A DNA stretch of 64,000 nucleotides from a virus. This document shows positions 40,510 to 47,354 of this stretch, piece after piece. How positions within the stretch are numbered: the stretch's first letter is position 1; the number at the start of each line of letters is the position of its first letter. The stretch is from IMG/VR virus record IMGVR_UViG_3300022821_000015, positions 1 to 64,000 of that record. One strand, given 5' to 3'. Made by a program: the position numbers and the translations under genes. Under the pieces are notes generated by a model. That model was not told the DNA's origin and made no database searches. It saw only the letters and a program-made list of their open reading frames with translations.

Positions 40510-41165
40510 TAACCTCTCCGATATAAATGATCGCTGCCTTTTTTAATAGCGTGTTCGTATCCCCAAGATTTTAACAGTTGAAGCGGGTCATCGCCGCCGA
40601 AACGGTTAATAAGTTTTACCTTATATTCGATCATAATATATGGATTGCTTTTTGCGGTTTCTTTTAATCCCACAAGTGTTCTATATTCATAACCCTCAAC
40701 ATCAAGTTTAATAAATGATGCGTCTTTGATTTCCATTGAATCAACAGGAACAACATCAAGGTCACCTTCGCAACCTACATTGACGTGATATGATCCAGTG
40801 CATTCATTCCATATATCATCTTTTGTGATTGATACTTGCTCGTTAACGTCGCCGACGCCTTTGTTTAATAACGTCACATTGGTTAATCCCCAATCTGTAA
40901 TATTACGTTCAAGACATTCAAATGTATCGGGGTTCAACTCGAATGCGTATACATGGTCAAAGTTCTCTGCCAACACTTTTGTCCAAGAACCAACGTGTGC
41001 GCCGCAATCGATGGCTACTTTAAATGGGGCATTGTTAGCTTTCATAGTGTCTATAAATAGATGTAGTTTATTCAACTGCCATCCACCTTTATTCTCAAAC
41101 TCGGTTAAAAAATGTGGGGTATTTTCCTCATCGGGCATCCAATAGTTACCAACTCTTTTCATCAT
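40509..41165 (-). CDS. FkbM-family SAM-dependent methyltransferase (218 aa)
   Basis: VAIDCGAHVGSWTKVLAENF is SAM motif I; HVYAFELNPDTFECLERNI is motif II; FIKLDVEGYEYRTLVGLKET is the conserved FkbM motif. These enzymes O-methylate sugars or small molecules and commonly sit in glycan clusters. It probably methylates a product of the surrounding glycosyltransferases. SD TAGGAGA lies upstream, and either of two adjacent ATGs could be used. Confidence 0.88.
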   Translation of the reverse strand: MMKRVGNYWMPDEENTPHFLTEFENKGGWQLNKLHLFIDTMKANNAPFKVAIDCGAHVGSWTKVLAENFDHVYAFELNPDTFECLERNITDWGLTNVTLLNKGVGDVNEQVSITKDDIWNECTGSYHVNVGCEGDLDVVPVDSMEIKDASFIKLDVEGYEYRTLVGLKETAKSNPYIMIEYKVKLINRFGGDDPLQLLKSWGYEHAIKKGSDHLYRRG

Positions 41166-41170
41166 ATCTC

Positions 41171-41807
41171 CTAAAACTTAAAATCAAATCGTTCTATATC
41201 TTTGGCGTAATACTTTTCGATAAAACGCTTACTATTGTCGTTATATTCATCTCGGTATGGCTTCAGCTTACGGGATCGGTTAGCCGTTGTCATATTAGTA
41301 AGATTATATTCATTATTCGTAATCATATTTAGGTAATCAATAATTCCATCCATTTTATCCATTTGGAATATTTGCTTAATATGGATATTACCATCTCGGC
41401 TACGTAGATTATCACACTGACTTATACGTGTTTCTGAAACTGTTTCGTGTACATTATTTGGATTAATATAGTTGGATTGAACTAACCAATCGGAAAAACT
41501 TAGGCGTTTGGCTTCTTCGTATTGTTTCGCATAAAATACGTTTAGACTGCCCCGTGCCGTTAATCGTTGCAAATCTTGTATGAATATCACAATACAATGA
41601 ATACATACGTTCCCACGGATTTCTCACTACCGTAAAACTATTCTTAAACTTACTAACATCGTATTCATATTCAATCATCGAAACCTTCGAATGTTTATAC
41701 AATCGATATTTCTCTACGCCTGTTCCTGCCAACATTTCACGGATGCTTGTGCCGCCGCATTTCATCATATGATAAAAAAAGAAATCGTGATGTCGATTAA
41801 CAATCAT
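41171..41807 (-). pseudogene. Sulfotransferase, interrupted by a one-base frameshift
   Basis: The first frame (from ATG 41807) encodes FFFYHMMKCGGTSIREMLAG (5'-phosphosulfate loop) and FTVVRNPWERMYSLY (3'-phosphate site), the two PAPS-binding motifs of sulfotransferases. The second frame, to 41171, continues NVFYAKQYEEAKRLSFSDWL and the C-terminal half. The switch is in or near ACGGGGCAG, where one extra G would explain it. If intact it would sulfate a glycan using PAPS. As read, the protein is broken, unless the base is a sequencing error or a frameshift is programmed. Confidence 0.7.
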
Positions 41808-42628
41808 TTCCAGTAATCCTGTTTTTTAGCGGCAACAATATCATTCTTATGTGATTTACCATTTTGCTTACGCTTACCTTTTAGATGGTCAACATAGTCA
41901 CCGATAATACTATTCACAAATGGATGTCCTTTTACATTGTCTGGATTCAAATCGAAGTTGACAATCTTTTCTTCTGCTTCCATTTCATTACGGACAAGAT
42001 CAAATGCATGACAATCCGTCCACTGACGAACATCAAAAATAGCATCGGACGTATACAATAACTCAAACCTATTCATAAACTCACGAAAGTATGGATGGTT
42101 CATATCGTATCCAAGGAATCCACATTCCGAATATGTAATACGTCCAAGATATGAACAGAAGTAATCCGTTGGTAATAGTTTTTTCATTGCGGATTCATTA
42201 ACAGGCGCAAATGTAACGGTATCGGCATCGAACCAAAACATAACATCGCCATCGACCACTGTGGCTGCGTGTGTCTGTGCAAATACCTTATGACAAAATC
42301 TTACAGCATTCCATAAGTAACTTTCGCTTTGTTCCCATTTCGGCTTGATAATACCTTTGCGTTCAACGCCGCCTTCAATCTTATGCGTGTTAGGCATACC
42401 ATTAGCAACTGGATCGTTTTGGTGACGGTGCTTGAAATCAATTATTTTATCATACGCCATTAAGTCGTGATACACAACGTTATCATAATCGATGGTTGGT
42501 CGTGTGCCTTCGTAATATGCGTGAATAGTTACATCACCTTTCCAGTTTGCGGCAAATGTTTCAATCATTCGTTTGCCATATACATTATATCCATCGTCGT
42601 TAAATGTTGTTACAATATTATATTTCAT
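41804..42628 (-). CDS. GT-A-type glycosyltransferase (274 aa)
   Basis: MKYNIVTTFNDDGYNVYGKR, SYLWNAVRFCHKVFAQTHAA, DVMFWFDADTVTFAPVNESA (DxD motif), YSECGFLGYDMNHPYFREFM, TDCHAFDLVR. The layout is that of a nucleotide-diphospho-sugar transferase. The C-terminus is basic (KGKRKQNGKSHKNDI). It overlaps the sulfotransferase start by 4 bases, so sulfation and glycosylation may act on one product. Confidence 0.7.
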   Translation of the reverse strand: MKYNIVTTFNDDGYNVYGKRMIETFAANWKGDVTIHAYYEGTRPTIDYDNVVYHDLMAYDKIIDFKHRHQNDPVANGMPNTHKIEGGVERKGIIKPKWEQSESYLWNAVRFCHKVFAQTHAATVVDGDVMFWFDADTVTFAPVNESAMKKLLPTDYFCSYLGRITYSECGFLGYDMNHPYFREFMNRFELLYTSDAIFDVRQWTDCHAFDLVRNEMEAEEKIVNFDLNPDNVKGHPFVNSIIGDYVDHLKGKRKQNGKSHKNDIVAAKKQDYWK

Positions 42629-43481
42629 TTTTCATTCTTTCCCAAGGTAATCCCTGTTTCATTTCTTCCATTGTCCACTGCATATACGATACCTTTTGAA
42701 ATAATGCTAATCTATCGGTATCCGACATACTCGGATTTTCTATATTATTCAAATCGGTGTTTCCTAACTCCCAACTGAATGATCGTTCATTCGTTACAAA
42801 TACAGGATATCCCAACTGTATTATTTTTAAGTCAACCGTCGATATTATAGCCACACCAGCCCAACAGTTTTGAAGGTCTTCTTCTAATGTATTCTTCCTT
42901 GATATGGTCACACCAGTTAATGTGTCTAAAAATACATTCATTTCAAGGTCGTCTGGTTTTGGTCTGACTACTATATCACGGTCAGTAACTGATTTTATTT
43001 TTGATATTGTTTTGTTTATCCATTGATATTTATCAAAATCCAAAGCCGAAAAAGCATTTGCTCGTTGTAGACATAATAGTATATGATTGCCATTTTTACG
43101 CCAAGGTTTCATATTCAAATGAAGTCGGCTACCATCAATATTGCCCAACGCAAAGTTTCCTAGATTGGGTAAATGACTGGATAACGATACTCGATAATGG
43201 TCTTCACCTATTAATGGCGATTCGATAATGATTACGTTTTTATGCTTTTCTTGAACTCGCAATCTTTCGGATTTCAATGTATTGGCAATAAATCCATCAC
43301 GATTACCCGTAGGCATTGCCCCTAGAATAATCGCACATGCATTGGGGTCGCCGTCGCCTACGTCATCACATACAGTGAAATCATCACCGCATTTAATGAT
43401 ACCTTGTTTAAAAGATTCTACGATTTCTTGCTTTCGTTTTTTTATTCCAATAGTTTTGCGATAAAACACGGCTTTATTCAT
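42618..43481 (-). CDS. GT-B-like surface-polysaccharide protein, paralogue 4 (287 aa), predicted leaderless
   Basis: WRKNGNHILLCLQRANAFSA, DIVVRPKPDDLEMNVFLDTL, WAGVAIISTVDLKIIQLGYP, and C-terminal YMQWTMEEMKQGLPWERMKN. Its closest by eye is the divergently transcribed paralogue 5 across a 28-bp promoter. It starts at ATG 43481, 4 bases after AATAAATA. Confidence 0.62.
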   Translation of the reverse strand: MNKAVFYRKTIGIKKRKQEIVESFKQGIIKCGDDFTVCDDVGDGDPNACAIILGAMPTGNRDGFIANTLKSERLRVQEKHKNVIIIESPLIGEDHYRVSLSSHLPNLGNFALGNIDGSRLHLNMKPWRKNGNHILLCLQRANAFSALDFDKYQWINKTISKIKSVTDRDIVVRPKPDDLEMNVFLDTLTGVTISRKNTLEEDLQNCWAGVAIISTVDLKIIQLGYPVFVTNERSFSWELGNTDLNNIENPSMSDTDRLALFQKVSYMQWTMEEMKQGLPWERMKNEI

Positions 43482-43509
43482 ATGATATTTATTTGAAATA
43501 AATACCTTT
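43482..43509. promoter_or_regulatory. 28-bp divergent late promoter between two paralogues
   Basis: Minus strand AATAAATA (43486-43493) then TCAT-ATG; plus strand AATAAATA (43497-43504) then CCTTT-ATG. The whole interval is a near palindrome (GATATTTATTT / AAATAAATACC). Confidence 0.78.
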
Positions 43510-44358
43510 ATGAAAATAGCAGTATTCCCTGAACACTCAAGTATGGCTGGGCGACCAGTATTTGACGCATTTATTAAGTCGCTAAAAGGCGAAGATGTCG
43601 TTCATAACAATATGGATGCGGACGTTGCTGTTATATGGTCGCAACTATGGAACGGCAGAATGAAACCAAATGAACAGATTTGGAAACATTATCGTTCACA
43701 GAAAAAGCCGGTTATTGTATTGGAAGTCGGGTGCTTGAAACGTAATGAAACGTGGAAGGTCGGGATTAATGGCATTAATGCCGATGCTATTTGGGCTACG
43801 GCTAATGGACCAACACGCCTTGGACTTGAAGCCAAACCTTGGTCAACTGGCGACAATATTATTATTTGTGGTCAGCACGGGTTTAGTGAACAATGGAAAG
43901 GTATGCCGCCTATGGACGAATGGATGATTAGTATATGTCGCAAGGTTCGTGCACATACTGACCGCAAGATTATACTACGACCCCATCCACGTTTTCACGT
44001 ATCACCACATTATATAAAAGAGTTTAACGATGTTATTATTGATAAACCGAAACATTTAAAAGGATCGTATGATGACTTTGATTTTGAAGATACTTTGGGC
44101 AATGCTCACTGTGTCATTTGCCATAGTAGTGGTCCTGCTGTGGTTAGTGTTCTTAATGGTGTTCCCGCTTTTGTCTCACATCATAATATGGCTTATCCTG
44201 TCGCTATGGATATTACTGAGTTGGAACACATAGAGACACCGTTATTGTTTCCACGTGATAAGTGGATAAATAAGATTAGTTACACTGAGTGGACAATAGA
44301 CGAGATTGCTGCTGGTGAACCTTGGAATCGATTAAAGGAAAAACTATGCACGGATTAG
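43510..44358 (+). CDS. GT-B-like surface-polysaccharide protein, paralogue 5 (282 aa), predicted leaderless
   Basis: WSTGDNIIICGQHGFSEQWK, KIILRPHPRFHVSPHYIKEF, AHCVICHSSGPAVVSVLNGV then PAFVSHHNMAYPVAMDI, and C-terminal YTEWTIDEIAAGEPWNRLKE. Motif order is the same as in paralogues 1-4 but on the opposite strand, suggesting duplication with inversion. RPHP and HSSGPAV-x-x-x-x-x-GVP are the clearest GT-B-type signature of the set. Confidence 0.68.
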   Translation: MKIAVFPEHSSMAGRPVFDAFIKSLKGEDVVHNNMDADVAVIWSQLWNGRMKPNEQIWKHYRSQKKPVIVLEVGCLKRNETWKVGINGINADAIWATANGPTRLGLEAKPWSTGDNIIICGQHGFSEQWKGMPPMDEWMISICRKVRAHTDRKIILRPHPRFHVSPHYIKEFNDVIIDKPKHLKGSYDDFDFEDTLGNAHCVICHSSGPAVVSVLNGVPAFVSHHNMAYPVAMDITELEHIETPLLFPRDKWINKISYTEWTIDEIAAGEPWNRLKEKLCTD

Positions 44359-44471
44359 ACCCTGTTATGATATTATCAATGCTTGCTGGCGTAGCTGCTA
44401 TCGGATTGGCTGCACTTGGCGCATTGGCTTGGTTTGGATATTATATTTGGAAAAAGAATATCAAACGTTAA
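44346..44471 (+). CDS. Single-span membrane microprotein (41 aa)
   Basis: MHGLDPVMILSMLAGVAAIG then LAALGALAWFGYYIWKKNIK: one Gly/Ala-rich membrane helix with a basic end, so N-out/C-in topology is likely. The ATG lies inside the last codons of the glycosyltransferase gene (13-base overlap). Holin-like or a membrane anchor of the glycan enzymes; unknown. Confidence 0.55.
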   Translation: MHGLDPVMILSMLAGVAAIGLAALGALAWFGYYIWKKNIKR

Positions 44472-44695
44472 TCGCTAACTTCGTTCCATTCCCATAGACA
44501 TTCTGCGTCATTGCTAACGTTCACGTTAATATTACACACGTCTATCGGCGGGAAGTGTACCCTGCACACGGTATGTATATACTCTGGATTATCATGGTGG
44601 TGTGAATAGCTGAACGCCTGATATCCCATACTATGCTTGCAGTTATCACACGATTTTTCTTGTGAAAGTAGAAACCAAAATTCGTCTTTATCCAT
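44468..44695 (-). CDS. Small Cys-motif protein, KDxFWxxL family (75 aa)
   Basis: MDKDEFWFLLSQEKSCDNCK, later CRVHFPPIDVCNINVNVSND, ending CLWEWNEVSD. Several paralogues here share K/D-x-x-FW-x-x-L, then C-x-x-C, further Cys and an aromatic W/YW end, suggesting a tiny metal-binding fold. Function unknown. It overlaps the upstream paralogue by 8 bases. Confidence 0.55.
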   Translation of the reverse strand: MDKDEFWFLLSQEKSCDNCKHSMGYQAFSYSHHHDNPEYIHTVCRVHFPPIDVCNINVNVSNDAECLWEWNEVSD

Positions 44696-44921
44696 CGATA
44701 TGTCGCCAATATTTATAGTTATTCATAACACATCGAAACTCACTGGCATCGGAAGGCAGTTCGCCTTCCGCAGAAAATGGTATTAAGCATTTTGTTTTAT
44801 TACGTAGTTCAAGTGTGTCACTATTCGGTTCGTGATACTTACAGGTTTTGCAACTTTTTTTTGAGATATCATATTTGATACTTATCCAGAACTCTTCTTT
44901 GGCTTTTTCTTCATCAGTCAT
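44688..44921 (-). CDS. Small Cys-motif protein, KDxFWxxL family (77 aa)
   Basis: Start at ATG 44921 (MTDEEKAKEEFWISIKYDIS). CKTCKYH, CLIPF and FRCVMNNYKYWRHIDG follow. It is the same family as 44468 and 46074. Four cysteines could form one metal site. Confidence 0.55.
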   Translation of the reverse strand: MTDEEKAKEEFWISIKYDISKKSCKTCKYHEPNSDTLELRNKTKCLIPFSAEGELPSDASEFRCVMNNYKYWRHIDG

Positions 44922-45010
44922 TCTTCCCATTCCCAATAATCTGCTTGCAGTTGCCGCAATGTCTTTTGACTGGTTCACGCAAACTATTCCAAAAGTCATC
45001 TTTATCCTTA
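44914..45010 (-). pseudogene. Startless KDxFWxxL-family remnant
   Basis: The frame reads HKDKDDFWNSLREPVKRHCG then NCKQIIGNGKND and stops. No ATG or GTG precedes it in frame after the upstream gene stop, only a TTG further inside that gene. It has the FW and C-x-x-C motifs but is shorter than its paralogues. Confidence 0.4.
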
Positions 45011-45397
45011 TGTAAGGATTTTCTTACCTGTTCCAAAATCTTTGCCTTCGTTAATAATAGCGTGGGAGAACGCTTCCTTGGAATCGCCTAGCACCTTATA
45101 TGCACTTACCTTCGTGCCGTTAAGTCGATACATCGGTTTTCCATTTTTGTCAAAAGATGCAGGACCATCTTCACGATGTAGCATACCGTTACGATAATAC
45201 TTTTCAACACCATTTTTGATAGTGGCTGGACCGTCTTCTCGGTGCGTTTTCCACGATGCCCAACTCCAGTTGCCGCCGACTAGAGCAGTATATCGAACAT
45301 CGTTACCACCCTCTTTTACGGTAACCTTTTTGTTACCATCTTCTGATGTATATGTTGCTTCGGTTAACGTGTAACCTTTTTCAATCTTGTAATCCAT
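45008..45397 (-). CDS. HREDGPA-repeat protein (129 aa)
   Basis: KTHREDGPATIKNGVEKYYR and NGMLHREDGPASFDKNGKPM are two copies of the (L)HREDGPA-x-x-x-x-NG repeat, a MORN-like beta-hairpin element found in many phage and bacterial proteins. SD AAGGGATAAAA lies before ATG 45397. Role unknown; binding to a surface or peptide is plausible. Confidence 0.7.
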   Translation of the reverse strand: MDYKIEKGYTLTEATYTSEDGNKKVTVKEGGNDVRYTALVGGNWSWASWKTHREDGPATIKNGVEKYYRNGMLHREDGPASFDKNGKPMYRLNGTKVSAYKVLGDSKEAFSHAIINEGKDFGTGKKILT

Positions 45398-45674
45398 TTT
45401 TATCCCTTACTATAATATAAACGTTCCCCAGTTCTGTGGGCTGATATCGGTATACACCAGATGGTGAAAGACGTTTAATGATGTGAATAATATCTACTAC
45501 CACAACTTCCCATATTCTACAAAAATTCGGTTTATCTTTTTCCACAGCCTGTATTTCATCGGGCTTATCGATCCATAAAGTTTCACCGATGCGTGGAATA
45601 ACCGAATGGAAATATTGACCAAGATCAATATCTTCGTTATCTTCGTATTCTAACTGTATTCTTACTTCGTTCAT
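45381..45674 (-). CDS. Unknown protein (97 aa)
   Basis: MNEVRIQLEYEDNEDIDLGQ, IPRIGETLWIDKPDEIQAVE, YRYQPTELGNVYIIVRDKNG: an all-beta small protein. No family recognised. It overlaps both neighbours. Confidence 0.5.
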   Translation of the reverse strand: MNEVRIQLEYEDNEDIDLGQYFHSVIPRIGETLWIDKPDEIQAVEKDKPNFCRIWEVVVVDIIHIIKRLSPSGVYRYQPTELGNVYIIVRDKNGLQD

Positions 45675-46012
45675 AATCCCATTAATCCCGCCATCATGAT
45701 ATGTTTACCCAGCGTTTCTTTTGCTTCTTCAAATCGTTTATATAAATGCGGCTGACGTTTCTTAAACCGCAATGACGCCGATGAATATTCAATCCACGTC
45801 CGTTGAACATTTTCAAAAAGTATCTTCAAGTCTTTACGGGTATTGATATCGTGAACGTGTTCAATCGTTTCCCGTACTTCATAGAAGTATCGCTGCCACT
45901 CCCCATAATCAACTATTCCGGGACCAGCGGCGACTGTTGACGACGATTTTGGAAATGCTGCTTTTAACTCGGTGCGAACTGCTTTTGCGTCGTCTTTGGT
46001 GAAATATGCCAT
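45671..46012 (-). CDS. Unknown helical protein (113 aa), early unit
   Basis: MAYFTKDDAKAVRTELKAAF, YGEWQRYFYEVRETIEHVHD, RTWIEYSSASLRFKKRQPHL. Helical, no motif. It is preceded by one of the best sigma70 promoters in the window and SD AGGAGT. Confidence 0.55.
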   Translation of the reverse strand: MAYFTKDDAKAVRTELKAAFPKSSSTVAAGPGIVDYGEWQRYFYEVRETIEHVHDINTRKDLKILFENVQRTWIEYSSASLRFKKRQPHLYKRFEEAKETLGKHIMMAGLMGL

Positions 46013-46048
46013 TTGTATAAACTCCTGTTTGAATCAACTTACAAATAC

Positions 46049-46077
46049 AATATACCCCATCAGTCAGGATATGTCAA
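46049..46077 (-). promoter_or_regulatory. sigma70 promoter (early)
   Basis: TTGACA (46072-46077), 17-bp spacer, TATATT (46049-46054) on the minus strand, then a 36-base leader. Confidence 0.82.
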
Positions 46078-46277
46078 CTGTTATTCCATTCCCAATGCCG
46101 TGGTTGAATATCATTACCATAATCATCCGAACAATCACTGTATATGCTATCGGCATAATATTTACTATCGTTTCCGTTGGATTCACAACCTTCATTGGAA
46201 TGAAGACAGTTGTTACATACACGGGTTTTCAATGCGGGTAGCGATAGACTGTCCCAAAACTGTTGTTTATCAATCAT
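46074..46277 (-). CDS. Small Cys-motif protein, KDxFWxxL family (67 aa)
   Basis: Start at ATG 46277 (MIDKQQFWDSLSLPALKTRV), overlapping the upstream stop. CNNCLHSNEGC and YSDCSDDYGNDIQPRHWEWN follow. Member of the paralogous family at 44.5-45.0 kb. Its stop lies in the -35 region of the next promoter. Confidence 0.55.
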   Translation of the reverse strand: MIDKQQFWDSLSLPALKTRVCNNCLHSNEGCESNGNDSKYYADSIYSDCSDDYGNDIQPRHWEWNNS

Positions 46278-46503
46278 CTTCGGCATCGGCGGTTACGGCA
46301 AATCCTTCACGATCAGTATCGGCTTCGGTGCGTGTGCCAAATGTCGTGTCTACTGACGCAATAAAAATACCATCTTCTAATGATACGTCATACAGTGTAT
46401 AGTGACATTCCGCTTCGTTTATCAGGACTATCCGTGCTATCAGTTCCGGTAAATGGACCGAACACCGTATCAACGACCACGACCAAACACACAATACCCA
46501 CAA
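46270..46503 (-). CDS. Possible small acidic protein, start uncertain
   Basis: The reliable part is YDVSLEDGIFIASVDTTFGT then RTEADTDREGFAVTADAEDD, ending coupled to the next gene (stop inside ATGATTGA). The only upstream starts are TTG codons within the overlapping membrane-protein gene. It may be a second frame joined to that gene by a lost or slipped base. Confidence 0.3.
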   Translation of the reverse strand: MWVLCVWSWSLIRCSVHLPELIARIVLINEAECHYTLYDVSLEDGIFIASVDTTFGTRTEADTDREGFAVTADAEDD

Positions 46504-46552
46504 TCATCATCATTCGATTAAGCGTCTGGGCTAACTTCTCTACTTCACTCAT
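46388..46552 (-). CDS. Single-span membrane protein (54 aa)
   Basis: MSEVEKLAQTLNRMMMIVGI then VCLVVVVDTVFGPFTG: a short amphipathic helix, one membrane helix, then a polar tail. Start at the second of two adjacent ATGs, behind AAAAGGAGAAAA. A 38-bp tandem duplication and a sigma70 promoter lie just upstream. Unknown function. Confidence 0.5.
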   Translation of the reverse strand: MSEVEKLAQTLNRMMMIVGIVCLVVVVDTVFGPFTGTDSTDSPDKRSGMSLYTV

Positions 46553-46560
46553 CATTTTTC

Positions 46561-46635
46561 TCCTTTTGTTATGATGCATAGTAGCACATCCAAAGGACTC
46601 CTTTTGTTATGATGCATAGTAGCACATCCAAAGGA
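46561..46635. repeat. 38-bp tandem duplication in an early leader
   Basis: Copies at 46561-46597 and 46599-46635, identical over 37 bases (tccttttgttatgatgcata then gtagcacatccaaagga). It duplicates the -10 region and the ribosome-site stretch. Confidence 0.9.
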
Positions 46636-46643
46636 TATGTCAA
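46616..46643 (-). promoter_or_regulatory. sigma70 promoter (early) overlapping the duplication
   Basis: TTGACA (46638-46643), 16-bp spacer, TACTAT (46616-46621). The -10 also exists in the second repeat copy (46578-46583), but without a -35. Confidence 0.6.
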
Positions 46644-47104
46644 TAGGTTTTTTGAATCTCTACATCTTCCATCCCTGCGCTGCGCAGTCGGGTAATATGA
46701 CCAAGCATAAAGTTCTTTGATTCCAATGCTTTCATAATACTAAGGAACTTATTTCTGATAAGGGCAACCTCGTTGATTACCATATCCATTTCAGTTACAT
46801 CATCCTCGCCATCAACATATTTTTCAATCTCTCGGGATGATAATGCTTTTTGGTATCGTTCATATTTGATGTATTCACCCTTGCGGATTTTTCTCATTTC
46901 GATATTAAGAAGGTTTAGCACAGCCTCAACTTCTTGAAGCTGGCTAAATCTTACTTCGGTAATAGCTGGAAGTTGGGCTAGATTCTTTTCCAAGTTACCA
47001 GATGTGTCAATGTCTTCCCTTGCTTCAAGGAGTTCTTTTTCACAATATCTGATAAAACCGGGGATTTCCCCGAGGTCTTTTGTAATACGTCCATACCAAC
47101 TCAT
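46640..47104 (-). CDS. uvsY: UvsY-like recombination mediator (154 aa)
   Basis: Helical protein with YERYQKALSSREIEKYVDGE, MDMVINEVALIRNKFLSIMK and FMLGHITRLRSAGMEDVEIQ. Size, helical layout, the terminal F-x-x-x-HITRLR segment and the position two genes downstream of uvsX all resemble T4 UvsY, which loads UvsX on gp32-coated DNA. Sequence similarity to T4 UvsY is weak by eye, so the call leans on context. Confidence 0.5.
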   Translation of the reverse strand: MSWYGRITKDLGEIPGFIRYCEKELLEAREDIDTSGNLEKNLAQLPAITEVRFSQLQEVEAVLNLLNIEMRKIRKGEYIKYERYQKALSSREIEKYVDGEDDVTEMDMVINEVALIRNKFLSIMKALESKNFMLGHITRLRSAGMEDVEIQKTY

Positions 47105-47107
47105 ATT

Positions 47108-47332
47108 CTATTCCCAATCTTCGTCTTCGGTTTCGTCTTCATCTTCGGGGAAATGGTCTAACACAGCGTCCTTCATATGTGAATCCAATGCTTTTAATAC
47201 CATTGCAGTTTCTTCATCCAATCCGGAATCAATCAAGTTTGTAACAACGTGGTCCGCTGCGACTTGACGATCCTTGGCTGGAACATATTCTTTAACTGTT
47301 TCCCAAAAGATTTCTAGTAGTTCTGTATCCAT
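47108..47332 (-). CDS. Small acidic protein (74 aa)
   Basis: MDTELLEIFWETVKEYVPAK, DEETAMVLKALDSHMKDAVL and acidic tail FPEDEDETEDEDWE. It lies between uvsX and the uvsY-like gene. SD GAGGATA, with a late box (AATAAATA) fused to the uvsX stop codon upstream. Possibly a UvsX/UvsY accessory. Confidence 0.55.
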   Translation of the reverse strand: MDTELLEIFWETVKEYVPAKDRQVAADHVVTNLIDSGLDEETAMVLKALDSHMKDAVLDHFPEDEDETEDEDWE

Positions 47333-47354
47333 TTGTTATCCTCGTTTCGTGTAT

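Noticed and set aside
45008-45397. HREDGPA repeats as a recent DNA repeat
   Set aside because: The two copies differ at the nucleotide level, so this is a protein repeat family and not a DNA duplication.
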